From: Cupriavidus sp. P-10
GTDB lineage: Bacteria > Pseudomonadota > Gammaproteobacteria > Burkholderiales > Burkholderiaceae
Assembly: GCF_003402535.2 (NCBI RefSeq)
Contig: NZ_AP025171.1
Location: forward strand, 1,488,001 to 1,552,000
Reading direction: 5' to 3'
DNA: 64,000 bases
Shown here: in pieces, positions 1-10,578 of the stretch
Layout of the letters: the number at the start of each line of letters is the position of its first letter
Position numbering within the stretch: the first letter of the stretch is position 1
The notes under the pieces: generated by a model
Database searches by the model: none
What the model was told of the DNA's origin: nothing
Seen by the model: the letters and a program-made list of their open reading frames with translations, nothing else
Position numbers and translations under genes: made by a program

Positions 1-738
1 GGTGCGGATGTGGTCGCCAAGTCGGCGCCTGACGGGTACACCCTGCTAGCCACGCTGACCAACCTGGTGCAGGCGCCGGTGCTGTTCGGCAAGTCTCCCT
101 ACAACGCCGAGAAAGACTTCGTTCCCATCGCGGAACTCGCGACCCTGAACCTGGTGTGGGTGGTGCAGAAAGACCTGCCGGTGCGGGATATCAAGGGCCT
201 CATCGAGTACGCGAAGAAGCAGGGTCGGCCGCTGCCCTACGGCACCTATGCCGTGGGCGGCACCGGACATCTGCTGATGGAAACCTTCGGCCGCGAGCAC
301 AAGCTGCCGCTGGTACACGTGCCCTATAAGGGCGAGGCGCCGCTGGTCAATGACCTGCTCGGCGGGCAGGTACAGGTCGGGGTGATCGGGCCGGGCAATG
401 CCAGGCAGCACACTGGCAGGCTGCGCGCCATTGCTGTCAGCGGCGTCAGTCGTCCTCCGCAATTGCCTGACGTGCCGACGTTCAAGGAGCAAGGCTTTGG
501 CGGCATGGAGCGCCAGGGCTGGTTCGGCCTGTTCGCGCCCGCCGGCACGTCTGCGGCCATCGTCGAGAAGGTCAGTGCCGACGTGAACCGGCTGATGGTC
601 CCCGCCACGCGGGCGCGCGTAGCGGAAACCGGTTACGTTCTCACCGGTGGCACGCCGGCGGCGTTCGCCAGCACGGTGAAGGCCGACGACAAGTTCTGGC
701 GGGAAGCGATCAGGGCGTCGAACATCAGCCTTGAGTGA
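1..738 (+). CDS. Bug/TctC-family solute receptor, 5'-truncated by window edge
   Basis: The frame is already open at base 1, so the gene starts before the window; about 245 codons remain of the usual 320 or so. The product is the periplasmic substrate receptor of the tripartite tricarboxylate transporter family, which binds carboxylates. Visible family marks are AKSAPDGYTLL at the left end, HVPYKGEAPLVNDLLGGQV in the middle and a C-terminal region with the usual EQGF...GLFAPAGT pattern. The signal peptide and the first binding loop are missing because of the edge. No membrane partners (TctA/TctB) are seen downstream, which is normal for Bug genes. The ligand cannot be predicted from this fragment. 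Confidence 0.9.
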   Translation, partial: GADVVAKSAPDGYTLLATLTNLVQAPVLFGKSPYNAEKDFVPIAELATLNLVWVVQKDLPVRDIKGLIEYAKKQGRPLPYGTYAVGGTGHLLMETFGREHKLPLVHVPYKGEAPLVNDLLGGQVQVGVIGPGNARQHTGRLRAIAVSGVSRPPQLPDVPTFKEQGFGGMERQGWFGLFAPAGTSAAIVEKVSADVNRLMVPATRARVAETGYVLTGGTPAAFASTVKADDKFWREAIRASNISLE

Positions 739-770
739 GTTGCACGCCGCGCCTGCGGTGCGAGTGAAGC

Positions 771-2771
771 CTACCCGTACTTGCCGCCGGGCAGCGCCAT
801 CTCGATCGCGCTGATCAGTTCCTGCAAGCGCAGCGGCTTTGCGCAGACCGCATCGAAGCCGGATTCTATCGCCAGCCGCCGGTCTTGCTGGCGCGTGAAG
901 GCGGTCAGGGCGATGGCCGGCACGCGGGCGCGGGATGCGACCACCTCCTGCGCGCGCACTTCGCGGACCAGTTCATTGCCGTCCCGCCCGGGCAAGCCGA
1001 TATCGCTGATGATCAGGTCCGGCATGGCGTTGGCCAGCTGGGCCAGCGCGTCGTCGCCGTCGCGGGCGGTGCGGACATGGGCGCCGAAGCCGGCCAGGAT
1101 GGTGCTCAGGGCCGCCGCCGCATCGCTGTCGTCTTCCACCAGCACGATATCCAGGCCGTCCAGCCGCGTCGGTGTCTCCGGTGCACCATGGCTGGCGCCG
1201 CCAGTGGCTTCGTCATCGTCCGGCTCGGCGGTGGGCGCCAGTAGCGGAATGGTGATCTCGAACGTGGCGCCGCGGCCTGTTCCTTCGCTGCAGGCCTGGA
1301 CTGTGCCACCGTGCATCTCGGCAATGCGCTTGACGATGGCCAGCCCGAGGCCCAGGCCGCCATGCCCGCGCCGGTTCGCGCCTTCGCTCTGGGTGAAGCG
1401 GTCGAACAGGAAGGGCAGGAACTCCGGATCGATGCCACGGCCGGCGTCGACCACGGACAAGCTCAACGTGTCCGCATCGGACTTCGCGCTCACGCGGACG
1501 GTGGCGCCTTCAGGCGAGGACTTGATCGCGTTGGAGATAAGGTTCCACAGGATCTGCTGGAAGCGTGCCGGATCGATCCATGCGGCCGGCACCAGGTCAG
1601 GCGCAATGTCCGCCTCCAGCGACAGCTGCTTCTCGCCTGCCATCAGCTGCATGCTGTCGAGTGCGGCGCGGATGACGGTGGCCGGGTTGGCCATCTCGCG
1701 CTCCAGCTTCATCTTGCCGACGTTGAGCAGCGACACGTCGACCAGGTCGGCCACCAGCCGCTGCTGGATGGCGACATTGCGTTCGACCGCGGCCAGCCCG
1801 CGGCGCCCTTCCTCGTTGCTCACGTGGCGGCCCAGCACGTGGGTCCAGACCGAGATCACATTGAGCGGGTTGCGCAGTTCGTGCGACAGGATGGCGATGA
1901 ACTCGTCCTTCATGCGGTTCAGGCGTTCGACGCCGGCACGCGCTGCCTGTTCGCGTTCGATCAGCTGCTCCTGCTGGTGTTCGAGGCGGATCCGTTCGGT
2001 CGCGTCCGTCACGACCGCGACCCGGTCGCCCGATGGCGTGGCGGAGGAAATGCTCCAGTCGAGGTGGACCGGCGCGCCCTCCGCGTCAAGCAGCGGGAAC
2101 GATCCCTGCCATCCCTGGTGCGCGGCAACCGTGGCCTCGGCCGCGCGCGGGGCGAATTCCGGGGGCGCCAGCGCGGTCACCGGCTGCCCGACCAGGTCCG
2201 TGGCCGGCCGCCGCAGCAGTGTCAGCATGGCGGGATTGACGTCAACCAGTTGCCCGTTCGCATCCAGCACGCAGATGCCGCTGGCGGCCTGCTGGTAGAT
2301 CGCGCGCAGGCGCGCCTCGCTCTCGCGCAACGAGCGCTCCGCCGCGCTGGCGCGCGCCAGCGCCGAGACCGTGGCAATCAGCACCTCCGGCTCGGCGGGA
2401 TGGACCAGGTACGCCGTGGCCCCGGCATTGAGCCCGCGCGCCTTGTCGTAGTCCTGGACGTAAGTAGCGGACAGGTGGACCACCGGCAGCGTCGCGGTAT
2501 CGGGGTCGGCGCGCAACCGCTCGCACACCTGGATTCCGTCGATATCGGGCAGGTTGATATCGAGCACGACGACCGAAATGCCGGGGGTCATCGCCAGGCG
2601 CAGCGCGTCCAGCCCGCATTCGGCCTCGGTGATGCGGAACCCGGCGCCATTGAGCACGCGCACGGTCGAATAGCGGGTCACCGGGTTGTCGTCGACGACC
2701 AGTATGTGGGGCGGCAAGGGCAACGATAAGGGCTGCGCTGTCCGAGGTGTGGATTGGGGATCCATGGTCAT
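771..2771 (-). CDS. Hybrid sensor histidine kinase, REC-PAS-HisKA-HATPase-REC
   Basis: The 666-residue product has a receiver domain at about 23-143 (phosphoacceptor Asp71 in VLDINLPD), a PAS domain at about 155-260, a HisKA helix with His297 in ILSHELRNPLN, an HATPase with NAIKSS, DAGRGI and GLGLGLA boxes, and a second receiver at about 535-655 (IISDIGLPG, CAKPL). It is cytoplasmic with no membrane segment. The first receiver has VHP where the conserved switch Lys (KP) is expected, so it may not switch normally. The start ATG overlaps the stop of the upstream kinase by 4 nt (ATGA). It is the last gene of the RsbRST operon and is the likely phosphorelay output of that module; no DNA-binding output domain is present. 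Confidence 0.9.
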   Translation of the reverse strand: MTMDPQSTPRTAQPLSLPLPPHILVVDDNPVTRYSTVRVLNGAGFRITEAECGLDALRLAMTPGISVVVLDINLPDIDGIQVCERLRADPDTATLPVVHLSATYVQDYDKARGLNAGATAYLVHPAEPEVLIATVSALARASAAERSLRESEARLRAIYQQAASGICVLDANGQLVDVNPAMLTLLRRPATDLVGQPVTALAPPEFAPRAAEATVAAHQGWQGSFPLLDAEGAPVHLDWSISSATPSGDRVAVVTDATERIRLEHQQEQLIEREQAARAGVERLNRMKDEFIAILSHELRNPLNVISVWTHVLGRHVSNEEGRRGLAAVERNVAIQQRLVADLVDVSLLNVGKMKLEREMANPATVIRAALDSMQLMAGEKQLSLEADIAPDLVPAAWIDPARFQQILWNLISNAIKSSPEGATVRVSAKSDADTLSLSVVDAGRGIDPEFLPFLFDRFTQSEGANRRGHGGLGLGLAIVKRIAEMHGGTVQACSEGTGRGATFEITIPLLAPTAEPDDDEATGGASHGAPETPTRLDGLDIVLVEDDSDAAAALSTILAGFGAHVRTARDGDDALAQLANAMPDLIISDIGLPGRDGNELVREVRAQEVVASRARVPAIALTAFTRQQDRRLAIESGFDAVCAKPLRLQELISAIEMALPGGKYG

Positions 2772-3679
2772 GCGTTCGCCTCGCCCGCCTCCGCCGGCGG
2801 TGCAGGATAGGTGAGCGGCAGCGTGACGTAGAAACGGGAGCCTACATCGACCTCACTCTCGAAGCCGACCCGCCCGCCCAGCAGTTCGGCCAGCCGCTTG
2901 CTGAGCGCCAGCCCCAGTCCCGAGCCGCGCAGGCGGCGCTGCAGCGGGGAATCGATCTGCACGAAATCCTGGAACACCGCGCCATGCATCGCCGCGGGAA
3001 TGCCGATACCGGTGTCCTTGACCGAGAACATGACTTCGTCCTCGCCGACCCGCGTTGCCGAAACGCGGACTTCTCCGCGCGGCGTGAATTTGAGCGAGTT
3101 GGAGATGAAGTTGCGCAGGATCTGCGACAACTTGCGGTCGTCGCTGTAGAGGGTCGGCACCTCGTGCGGTTCTTCGAAGATCAGCGACACCTCGGGGTTC
3201 GTCAGCACCGGCTTGAACATGCCGCGCAGCGTATCGAACAGCGCGACCATGTCGAACCAGGCCGGCGACACGTCCACCCTGCCCGCTTCGAGCTTGGCCA
3301 GGTCGAGCAGGTCGTTGACCATGTCGGCGAACTCGGCAGCGGTCTCGCGCACGAACAATACCTGCCGCTCCTGCTCGGCGGTGAGGGGGCCGTCCACACG
3401 ATCGATCAGCAGGCGGGTGATGCTCTGGATCGCGACGATGGGTGTGCGGAACTCATGACTCATGTAGGCCAGGAACCGGCTTTTCAGCTCCGTTGCCTGG
3501 CGCAGCTGCTCCGCCTGCATGTCCAGCTCCGCATACAGCGCCACCACGCCGCGGTTGGTTTCCTCCAGTTCGGCGCGCAGGCCGTCGCATTCGCGGATCC
3601 TGGCTTCCAGCGCCTCGCGCAGTTCGTCCGGGCTCAGCGGGGTGCCGGGCGGCAGGCGGGAGTAGTCGCGGCTGGCCAT
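2768..3679 (-). CDS. Sensor histidine kinase of stressosome operon
   Basis: The 303-residue product has a long predicted coiled coil at about 20-68, a HisKA motif with His75 in MSHEFRTP, and an HATPase domain with NSLKF, DTGIGIP and GSGLGLALSKR. There are no membrane segments, so it is soluble. I chose the ATG at 3679, which lies 2 nt after the stop of the phosphatase gene; a longer frame upstream is only overlap with that gene. Kinases with this coiled-coil/HisKA layout are commonly found downstream of RsbRST modules, and the coiled coil is the likely input surface. Its 3' end overlaps the hybrid kinase gene by 4 nt, so the two kinases are probably translated together. Confidence 0.9.
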   Translation of the reverse strand: MASRDYSRLPPGTPLSPDELREALEARIRECDGLRAELEETNRGVVALYAELDMQAEQLRQATELKSRFLAYMSHEFRTPIVAIQSITRLLIDRVDGPLTAEQERQVLFVRETAAEFADMVNDLLDLAKLEAGRVDVSPAWFDMVALFDTLRGMFKPVLTNPEVSLIFEEPHEVPTLYSDDRKLSQILRNFISNSLKFTPRGEVRVSATRVGEDEVMFSVKDTGIGIPAAMHGAVFQDFVQIDSPLQRRLRGSGLGLALSKRLAELLGGRVGFESEVDVGSRFYVTLPLTYPAPPAEAGEANA

Positions 3680-3681
3680 GC

Positions 3682-4734
3682 TCAACCCTCGGCGCGGCGA
3701 ATCACGAGCACGGTCGCATCGTCCCGGCCCCGGCTGAACTTCCACACGATAAACGCCGCGATCAGTGTGGGATCGTGCCGCAACAGGCTGGCATCGTCCA
3801 GTTGCCAGCGCGATTGCACGCCATCAGAGAACAGGATGACCAGGGCATGGGCCGGCCATTCCATCACCTGCTCCTGGACGGTGTGCACCTGGATGCCGGC
3901 GGTGCCGTGCTGCGGCAGCAGCGTGCGGTCCGCGGTGCCGGTGATCACGCGGCCCATCACATTGCCGGCGCCGGCGAAGTGGATCTGGTTGGCCCGCAGG
4001 TCCAGCCGCGCCGCGCTGACGGCCGCGCCGCGGGTGGTGCGCAGTGCCGCGTGGGCGCGTTCGAGGATCTGGGACGGGCTGCTGTCGGGTTTTTCGGCAA
4101 AGGCCGCCAGCGCCGCCTGGGCTGCATCCGCGGCCAGTGGGCCATGGCCGAGGCCATCGGCCAGCATCACCTCGGCGCCGCCGTCGTGCTGCGCCACGCC
4201 CCAGCCGTCGCCGCTGACCTGTTCGCCGGGTGCCGCCAGGCATACCGCTCCGACCAGGCAGCCGTGCACCTGCGCCTCGCGTACCGGCCGCCCGCCAGGT
4301 TCCCGGTCCCGGTAGAACCGCGCCAGGATGACGCTGCCCTGGCCCAGGCAGCTGACGATATCGAAGTCGTCGGCCATGCGCTGCACCGCGCCCAGCCCCT
4401 GCCCGGCGCTGCCTGCGCTGGAATAGCCATCGCGCAGGCAGGCTTGCAGGTCGCGCATGCCGGGCCCGTTGTCCACCGAGATGAGCTCGATCAGCATGCC
4501 ATCGCCGACCGCCCGCCCGCCAATGAACAGCCGGCCGCCCACGGCATGGCGCACCAGGTTGTTGCAGAGTTCGTTCGCCACCACGGCGATCCGGCCTGCC
4601 AGCGAACTGTCGAAGGCCAGCCGCGTGCACAGGTCGGCCGCGAGCCGGCGGGCCTGGCCGACCCGGCTGGCGTCGTCCATGGGCACGACGGCGGCAGGAC
4701 CCTGGCCGCTACTTCCACCGAGTGACACTGACAC
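3682..4734 (-). CDS. Serine phosphatase (RsbX/SpoIIE type) with N-terminal anti-sigma-type ATPase domain
   Basis: The protein (about 350 residues) joins an RsbW/RsbT-like HATPase domain (about 20-140; NELCNNLVRHA, DNGPGM, GQGLGAV) to a PP2C/SpoIIE phosphatase domain (about 160-350). The phosphatase metal-binding Asp residues are visible in LADGLGHGP, FSDGVQSRW and GRDDATVLV. In stressosome systems RsbX removes phosphate from RsbR and RsbS and resets the module. The start is uncertain: GTG at 4734 or 4728, both behind a GAGGGA ribosome site and overlapping rsbT by 20-26 nt, or ATG at 4680. I took 4734 because it keeps the first strand of the ATPase domain. The fused ATPase domain is extra compared with Bacillus RsbX. 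Confidence 0.85.
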   Translation of the reverse strand: MSVSLGGSSGQGPAAVVPMDDASRVGQARRLAADLCTRLAFDSSLAGRIAVVANELCNNLVRHAVGGRLFIGGRAVGDGMLIELISVDNGPGMRDLQACLRDGYSSAGSAGQGLGAVQRMADDFDIVSCLGQGSVILARFYRDREPGGRPVREAQVHGCLVGAVCLAAPGEQVSGDGWGVAQHDGGAEVMLADGLGHGPLAADAAQAALAAFAEKPDSSPSQILERAHAALRTTRGAAVSAARLDLRANQIHFAGAGNVMGRVITGTADRTLLPQHGTAGIQVHTVQEQVMEWPAHALVILFSDGVQSRWQLDDASLLRHDPTLIAAFIVWKFSRGRDDATVLVIRRAEG

Positions 4735-5122
4735 AGGTTCCCTCCCCGACTTGGGTACGGATGGAGAAATCGTTGACCAGCCGGCGGCTTCCGGACAGGC
4801 CCATGCCCAGGCCATGGCCAGTGGTCCAGCCATCGGTCAGCGCCAGGGCAACGTCCGGGATGCCCGGGCCCTTGTCCTCGAAATGCAACCGCAATCCCCG
4901 GCGCTGACCCTCGTCGATGAATTCCCAGCGCATTTCGCCGCCGTGGCCGTGCACCACCGCATTGCGGGCCAGTTCACTGGCCGCCGTAATCATCTTAGTC
5001 TGCTCGACCAGCGAAAACTGCAGCTGGGCGGTCAGGGAACGCACGACCGAGCGTGCCTGCACGACATCGCGCTCGTCGCGCAGGGGGATCGATCCGGCGG
5101 CGTCAAGCGCGGATTGCGTCAC
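4709..5122 (-). CDS. rsbT: RsbT-like switch kinase (GHKL ATPase)
   Basis: The 137-residue product is a single HATPase domain of the RsbT/RsbW family. The N box is ASELARN (Glu50, Asn54), the G1 box DKGPGIP (Asp83) and the G2 box GLGMGLSGSRR. In the known RsbRST module, RsbT phosphorylates a Ser of RsbS and Thr residues of RsbR, is then released, and activates a downstream partner. The start ATG overlaps the rsbS stop by 4 nt (ATGA), which fits the fixed rsbR-rsbS-rsbT order. In Bacillus the released RsbT activates the phosphatase RsbU; no RsbU or sigma-B is seen here, so the target is probably the phosphatase or one of the kinases encoded next to it. Confidence 0.92.
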   Translation of the reverse strand: MTQSALDAAGSIPLRDERDVVQARSVVRSLTAQLQFSLVEQTKMITAASELARNAVVHGHGGEMRWEFIDEGQRRGLRLHFEDKGPGIPDVALALTDGWTTGHGLGMGLSGSRRLVNDFSIRTQVGEGTCVSVTRWK

Positions 5123-5487
5123 CTGTGACCACTCCGCTGCGCCTGGTCCAGCAGTGCCATCCCGCGCTCGACGTTCAGTGCGGTCTTGACGCCCGTCAGC
5201 GGCAGGCCAAGCTCGACCAGCGTGATCGCCACGGCCGGGCGGATGCCGACCACGACCGTGTCCGCGCCCAGGATGCGCGCGATATCGGAAATGCCGACCA
5301 GCATGCGGCCGATAAAGGAATCGACGATTTCCAGCGCCGAGACGTCGATCAGCACGCCGCGCGCCGTGTTCCGCTCGATGCTGCCCGCCAGGTCTTCCTG
5401 GAGCCGCAACGCCGTCTGGTCTTCCATGTCGATCTGGATCGTGACCAGCAGGTAGGGCCCCATCCGCAGGATCGGAATGCGCTCCAT
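5119..5487 (-). CDS. rsbS: RsbS-like STAS-domain stressosome scaffold
   Basis: The 122-residue protein is one STAS domain. The phosphorylated Ser of RsbS is matched by Ser57 in the segment EIVDSFIGRML, and the strand VVGIRPAVAITL is typical. RsbS and RsbR build the large cytoplasmic stressosome that sequesters RsbT until RsbS is phosphorylated. The gene lies between rsbR (16 nt upstream) and rsbT (4-nt overlap), the order seen in other RsbRST modules. The length is normal for the family. Confidence 0.93.
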   Translation of the reverse strand: MERIPILRMGPYLLVTIQIDMEDQTALRLQEDLAGSIERNTARGVLIDVSALEIVDSFIGRMLVGISDIARILGADTVVVGIRPAVAITLVELGLPLTGVKTALNVERGMALLDQAQRSGHR

Positions 5488-5503
5488 GCCTGGTGCCTCC
5501 GGA

Positions 5504-6355
5504 TCAGGCAGGATGACGGGACACCGTGTGCCCCGTCATCCGCATTGCGGCAGCCAGCGCGTCGGCCAGCGATGCCTTGGTCACGATGCCCTGCAGGTCG
5601 ATGCCCAGATGCACGATGGTCTGCGCGATCTGTGGACGGATCCCGCTGATAATGCTTTCCGCACCCATCAGGCGGATCGCCGTCACTGTCTTCATCAGGT
5701 GCTGGGCCACCAGCGTGTCGACCGTCGGCACGCCGGTAATGTCGATGATGGCCAGTGCCGAGCCGGTCTCGACGATGCGCTGCAGCAAGGTCTCCAGGAC
5801 CATTTGCGCGCGGTTGCTGTCGAGCGTGCCGATCAGCGGGACCGCCAGCACCCCGTCCCACAGCTTGATGACCGGCGTCGACAGTTCGAGCAGTTCCACC
5901 TGCTGGCGCCGGATGATGTCTTCGCGGGTGCGCTGGTAGGTGGACATGGTCCACTGGGCCATGCGGTCGATGATGGCGGACGCGGCCCAGATCACGTCGA
6001 TCTGGGCTTCCAGGTTGCTGCGGTCGCGCTGCAGCGCCCCGAAGATCGGCCGTTTGAGCGACAGCACGAAGCCGCTGGTAATGTCCGCGGTTTCGCCTTG
6101 CGCGGCGCGCGAACCCGACAAGTGGGCGAGCGCCTCGCGCAGTTCGGCAAACGGCGGCTGGTCGAACGCGCCCGCATCGCCATCAGCGTGCAAGGCGGCC
6201 TGCAGGCCTTGCAGGATGGCGCGCTGCTCGGAGGCAAGACCGCCGGTGAAGCCCCGGCCGCCGGACAAGGCCTGGTATTCCGTGGCCCAGCTTTCGATCA
6301 ATTTGTCCGGCTCGGCTTGCAACAGGTCGGCAAGGCGTTGGTTTTCTGGACGCAT
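5504..6355 (-). CDS. rsbR: RsbR-like stressosome sensor (RsbRD_N + STAS)
   Basis: The product (283 residues from ATG 6355) has an N-terminal helical sensor region at about 1-150, starting with LADLLQAEPDKLIESW as in the RsbRD_N family, and a C-terminal STAS domain at about 155-275. Both phosphorylatable Thr positions of Bacillus RsbRA appear conserved: Thr214 in TVDTLVAQ and Thr246 in PQIAQTI. It is the first gene of the operon and the likely stress sensor. A TTG start at 6397 would add 14 residues, but neither start has a good Shine-Dalgarno sequence. The N-terminal fold is globin-like in relatives but heme binding cannot be judged here. Confidence 0.92.
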   Translation of the reverse strand: MRPENQRLADLLQAEPDKLIESWATEYQALSGGRGFTGGLASEQRAILQGLQAALHADGDAGAFDQPPFAELREALAHLSGSRAAQGETADITSGFVLSLKRPIFGALQRDRSNLEAQIDVIWAASAIIDRMAQWTMSTYQRTREDIIRRQQVELLELSTPVIKLWDGVLAVPLIGTLDSNRAQMVLETLLQRIVETGSALAIIDITGVPTVDTLVAQHLMKTVTAIRLMGAESIISGIRPQIAQTIVHLGIDLQGIVTKASLADALAAAMRMTGHTVSRHPA

Positions 6356-6537
6356 GTGAATGGCGGAGGTTGTAAGCGATGCACAGGGAACAAGCAACGC
6401 AAGTGTTTGTGCATTCTAGGAGAGATTGATAGCTCACCCCACGTTACAACGCGCCCTGCGGAACAAAGACGGGCGCCGCGATGTGCGCTGCGCTGCACGG
6501 TGGTGGCACCCGTCCAGGCCGGCCGTACCTCCGATAT

Positions 6538-8619
<2,082 letters not shown>

Positions 8620-8692
8620 GCAAGCTCCTTGATTGTTCGGGAAAGCGTTCGGGGAAAGCGCTTGTAAAAAAAATTGGCTGGCCAGGCACGCC

Positions 8693-10045
8693 TCAGTCAC
8701 GCAGCCCGGCCACGTCATCGGTGCGGTCCGTTGCGCTGCGGCGCGAGCGCGGGTCGGCGATACGCAGCGCCAGCACGAAGGCGGCCAGCTTGACCGCGAT
8801 GGCAACGACGAAGACCAGCGGAAAATGCACCGACTGCGCCAGCAGCCCGCCGATCACCGGCCCGAGGGCCATCATGGCGAAGGTGGCCGTATCGGAAACC
8901 GCGAGCAGCATCGGCCGGTCCTTGCGTGCGCCGAACTCCATCACCAGGTTGTCCGCCGAGATAAAGAAGCCGCCGAAGCCCGCCCCCAGGCCGCAGAACG
9001 CCAGCAGGAAGCCCGGCAGCGTGGCGCACGCCAGCAGCCACGCCGTGGCGGCGATCCAGGTGGCGATGCTGGCCAGGAACACCACGCGGTAGCCAACGCG
9101 GTCGGCGACACGGCCCCAGGCGAGGTTGCTGCCCGTCTGCGCCAGCAGGTAGGCCAGGCTCAGGTACCCGAGCGTGGAGCCATCCAGCCCGAGCAGCCGG
9201 CCGGCGTAGATCGCGTAGAACGGCATCGCCATCATGCCCAGCGCCACCAGTGCCCGCGCCACGAAGAAGCGCACGAAATCCCGGTCGGCGGCCAGCAGCG
9301 CCGGCAACTCGCGCACGCGCCGGCCAAAGCCCGCGCGCACGCGCACGTCATGCAGCGCCGGCTCGCGCATGCCGGCCAGCGCCGAGATCCCGAGGCTCGT
9401 CAGCACGAAGGCCGCCAGGAACGTGGCGGCATAGCCATTGCCGAACACGTCGTTGCCGACCAGGTAGCGCCCGCCCATCCACGCCACCGTCGCCGCGGTC
9501 AGGCCGCCGAAGAAATTGCGCAGCGCCGTCAGCCGACCGCGCCGCGCCAGCGGGATGATCTTGGAGGTCAGGTAGTTGAAGCTCACGTTCTGCACGCCGT
9601 TGAGCAGACCGAACAGCAGCAGGAACGCCGCCGCGGCCGCCAGCGCGCCGCGCCCGCTCAGCAGCAGCGCAGACAGCGCCAGCCCCAGGATCTGCCCGCG
9701 CACCAGCCAGCCCACCAGGTAGATCAGCGGCATCACGCGCTGGCGATGCTCGATCAGCGTCGCGCCCCAGATCGACGAAGCCGCCATGCCGGCATATTGG
9801 GCCGCGAGCACGAGCCCGACGGTGAGTTTGGAGCCGGACAACAGGTACAGGTAGGCGGGCACGAAGGTGGGTGCGGTCACCAGCCGGAAACCGGTCATGC
9901 CAAGCATGCCGTGGATCAGGAACGCCTTCGCGTTGCGCGGCAAGTGGCGGTCGACATGGTCGCGGAAATGCTGTTCGGCCCGTTGCTGCTCCGCCTCCGC
10001 GGCTGCGCCCGGCAGCGCGCCGCTCATGCCGGCCTGCGTTGTCAC
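8693..10045 (-). CDS. MFS transporter
   Basis: The 450-residue product has about twelve hydrophobic segments and the usual MFS half-repeat layout. The start is a GTG at 10045 behind GGGAG; a hydrophilic N-terminal stretch of about 40 residues precedes the first helix. The sequence has no family signature that I recognise for a given substrate. It follows the hydratase/dehydrogenase gene's upstream end in the same orientation with a gap of about 70 nt, so the two may be co-transcribed. Expression would start in the long gap at 10046-10578. Confidence 0.85.
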   Translation of the reverse strand: MTTQAGMSGALPGAAAEAEQQRAEQHFRDHVDRHLPRNAKAFLIHGMLGMTGFRLVTAPTFVPAYLYLLSGSKLTVGLVLAAQYAGMAASSIWGATLIEHRQRVMPLIYLVGWLVRGQILGLALSALLLSGRGALAAAAAFLLLFGLLNGVQNVSFNYLTSKIIPLARRGRLTALRNFFGGLTAATVAWMGGRYLVGNDVFGNGYAATFLAAFVLTSLGISALAGMREPALHDVRVRAGFGRRVRELPALLAADRDFVRFFVARALVALGMMAMPFYAIYAGRLLGLDGSTLGYLSLAYLLAQTGSNLAWGRVADRVGYRVVFLASIATWIAATAWLLACATLPGFLLAFCGLGAGFGGFFISADNLVMEFGARKDRPMLLAVSDTATFAMMALGPVIGGLLAQSVHFPLVFVVAIAVKLAAFVLALRIADPRSRRSATDRTDDVAGLRD

Positions 10046-10578
10046 GTTGTCTCCCGCTATCAGTCCGGCCCGGTGCGGTGCCGGATGTTTTTAGTATTGT
10101 TGGTATGGCTGCGAAGAATCGTAGCACAAGCGTTCGTTTTTCGAGCGTGGGGATTCTTGGCGATTTCGAAATTCCGGCATCGGGGCGAAAAGCTGGCACC
10201 GACGGCGCTGAGGCAAGCCCGGCCAGGCAGGTGGGAATGCGGCACGAGCCCCACGATTCTGGCCATACATATCATGAAAATTCCGCATATTCACGCAAGT
10301 TTGCTGCGCCGCATTAGCGCTGCGATGCCTTTGCCGTGGCGGCTTCCCGTCCCATCCTGGCCCTTCCCTCCGGTTCCGGATGGCGCCGTCCTGCCGTGCG
10401 GTTTAGGTTTTGGAGTATTGACGATGCCAGAAGCGACTTGTATAAAAGTTCCTGCCGCTGCGCAGAGTCTGCTGTTTTTAGAAAAATGAGACTGCTGGCG
10501 CAGTGCCCCTGATCCCGCCGGCCGCCAGGCGACAGCGCAGGACAACGGGCTCCACAGGTGCACAACAAGGAGACGAGC
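10046..10578. other. Divergent intergenic region between MFS and acyl-CoA dehydrogenase genes
   Basis: This 533-nt gap holds no gene I can support. It is richer in A and T than its surroundings (for example around 10086-10150 and 10395-10495) and must carry the promoters of both flanking divergent genes. A good sigma-70 promoter facing right is listed separately at 10418-10446. No clear promoter was found for the leftward gene. Confidence 0.6.
10418..10446 (+). promoter_or_regulatory. Sigma-70-type promoter for the acyl-CoA dehydrogenase/ABC operon
   Basis: TTGACG (5 of 6) at 10418-10423 and TATAAA (5 of 6) at 10441-10446 are separated by exactly 17 nt. Transcription would start near 10453, giving an untranslated leader of about 125 nt before the TTG start at 10579. 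Confidence 0.65.

Noticed and set aside
781..2298. Long open frame on the plus strand, antisense to the hybrid kinase
   Set aside because: It is Ser/Arg/Ala-rich with no domain and mirrors a clear kinase gene; such shadows are common at this GC content.
10060..10294. Short minus-strand frames in the gap before the acyl-CoA dehydrogenase operon
   Set aside because: No ribosome site, no family resemblance, and the region looks like a promoter area.
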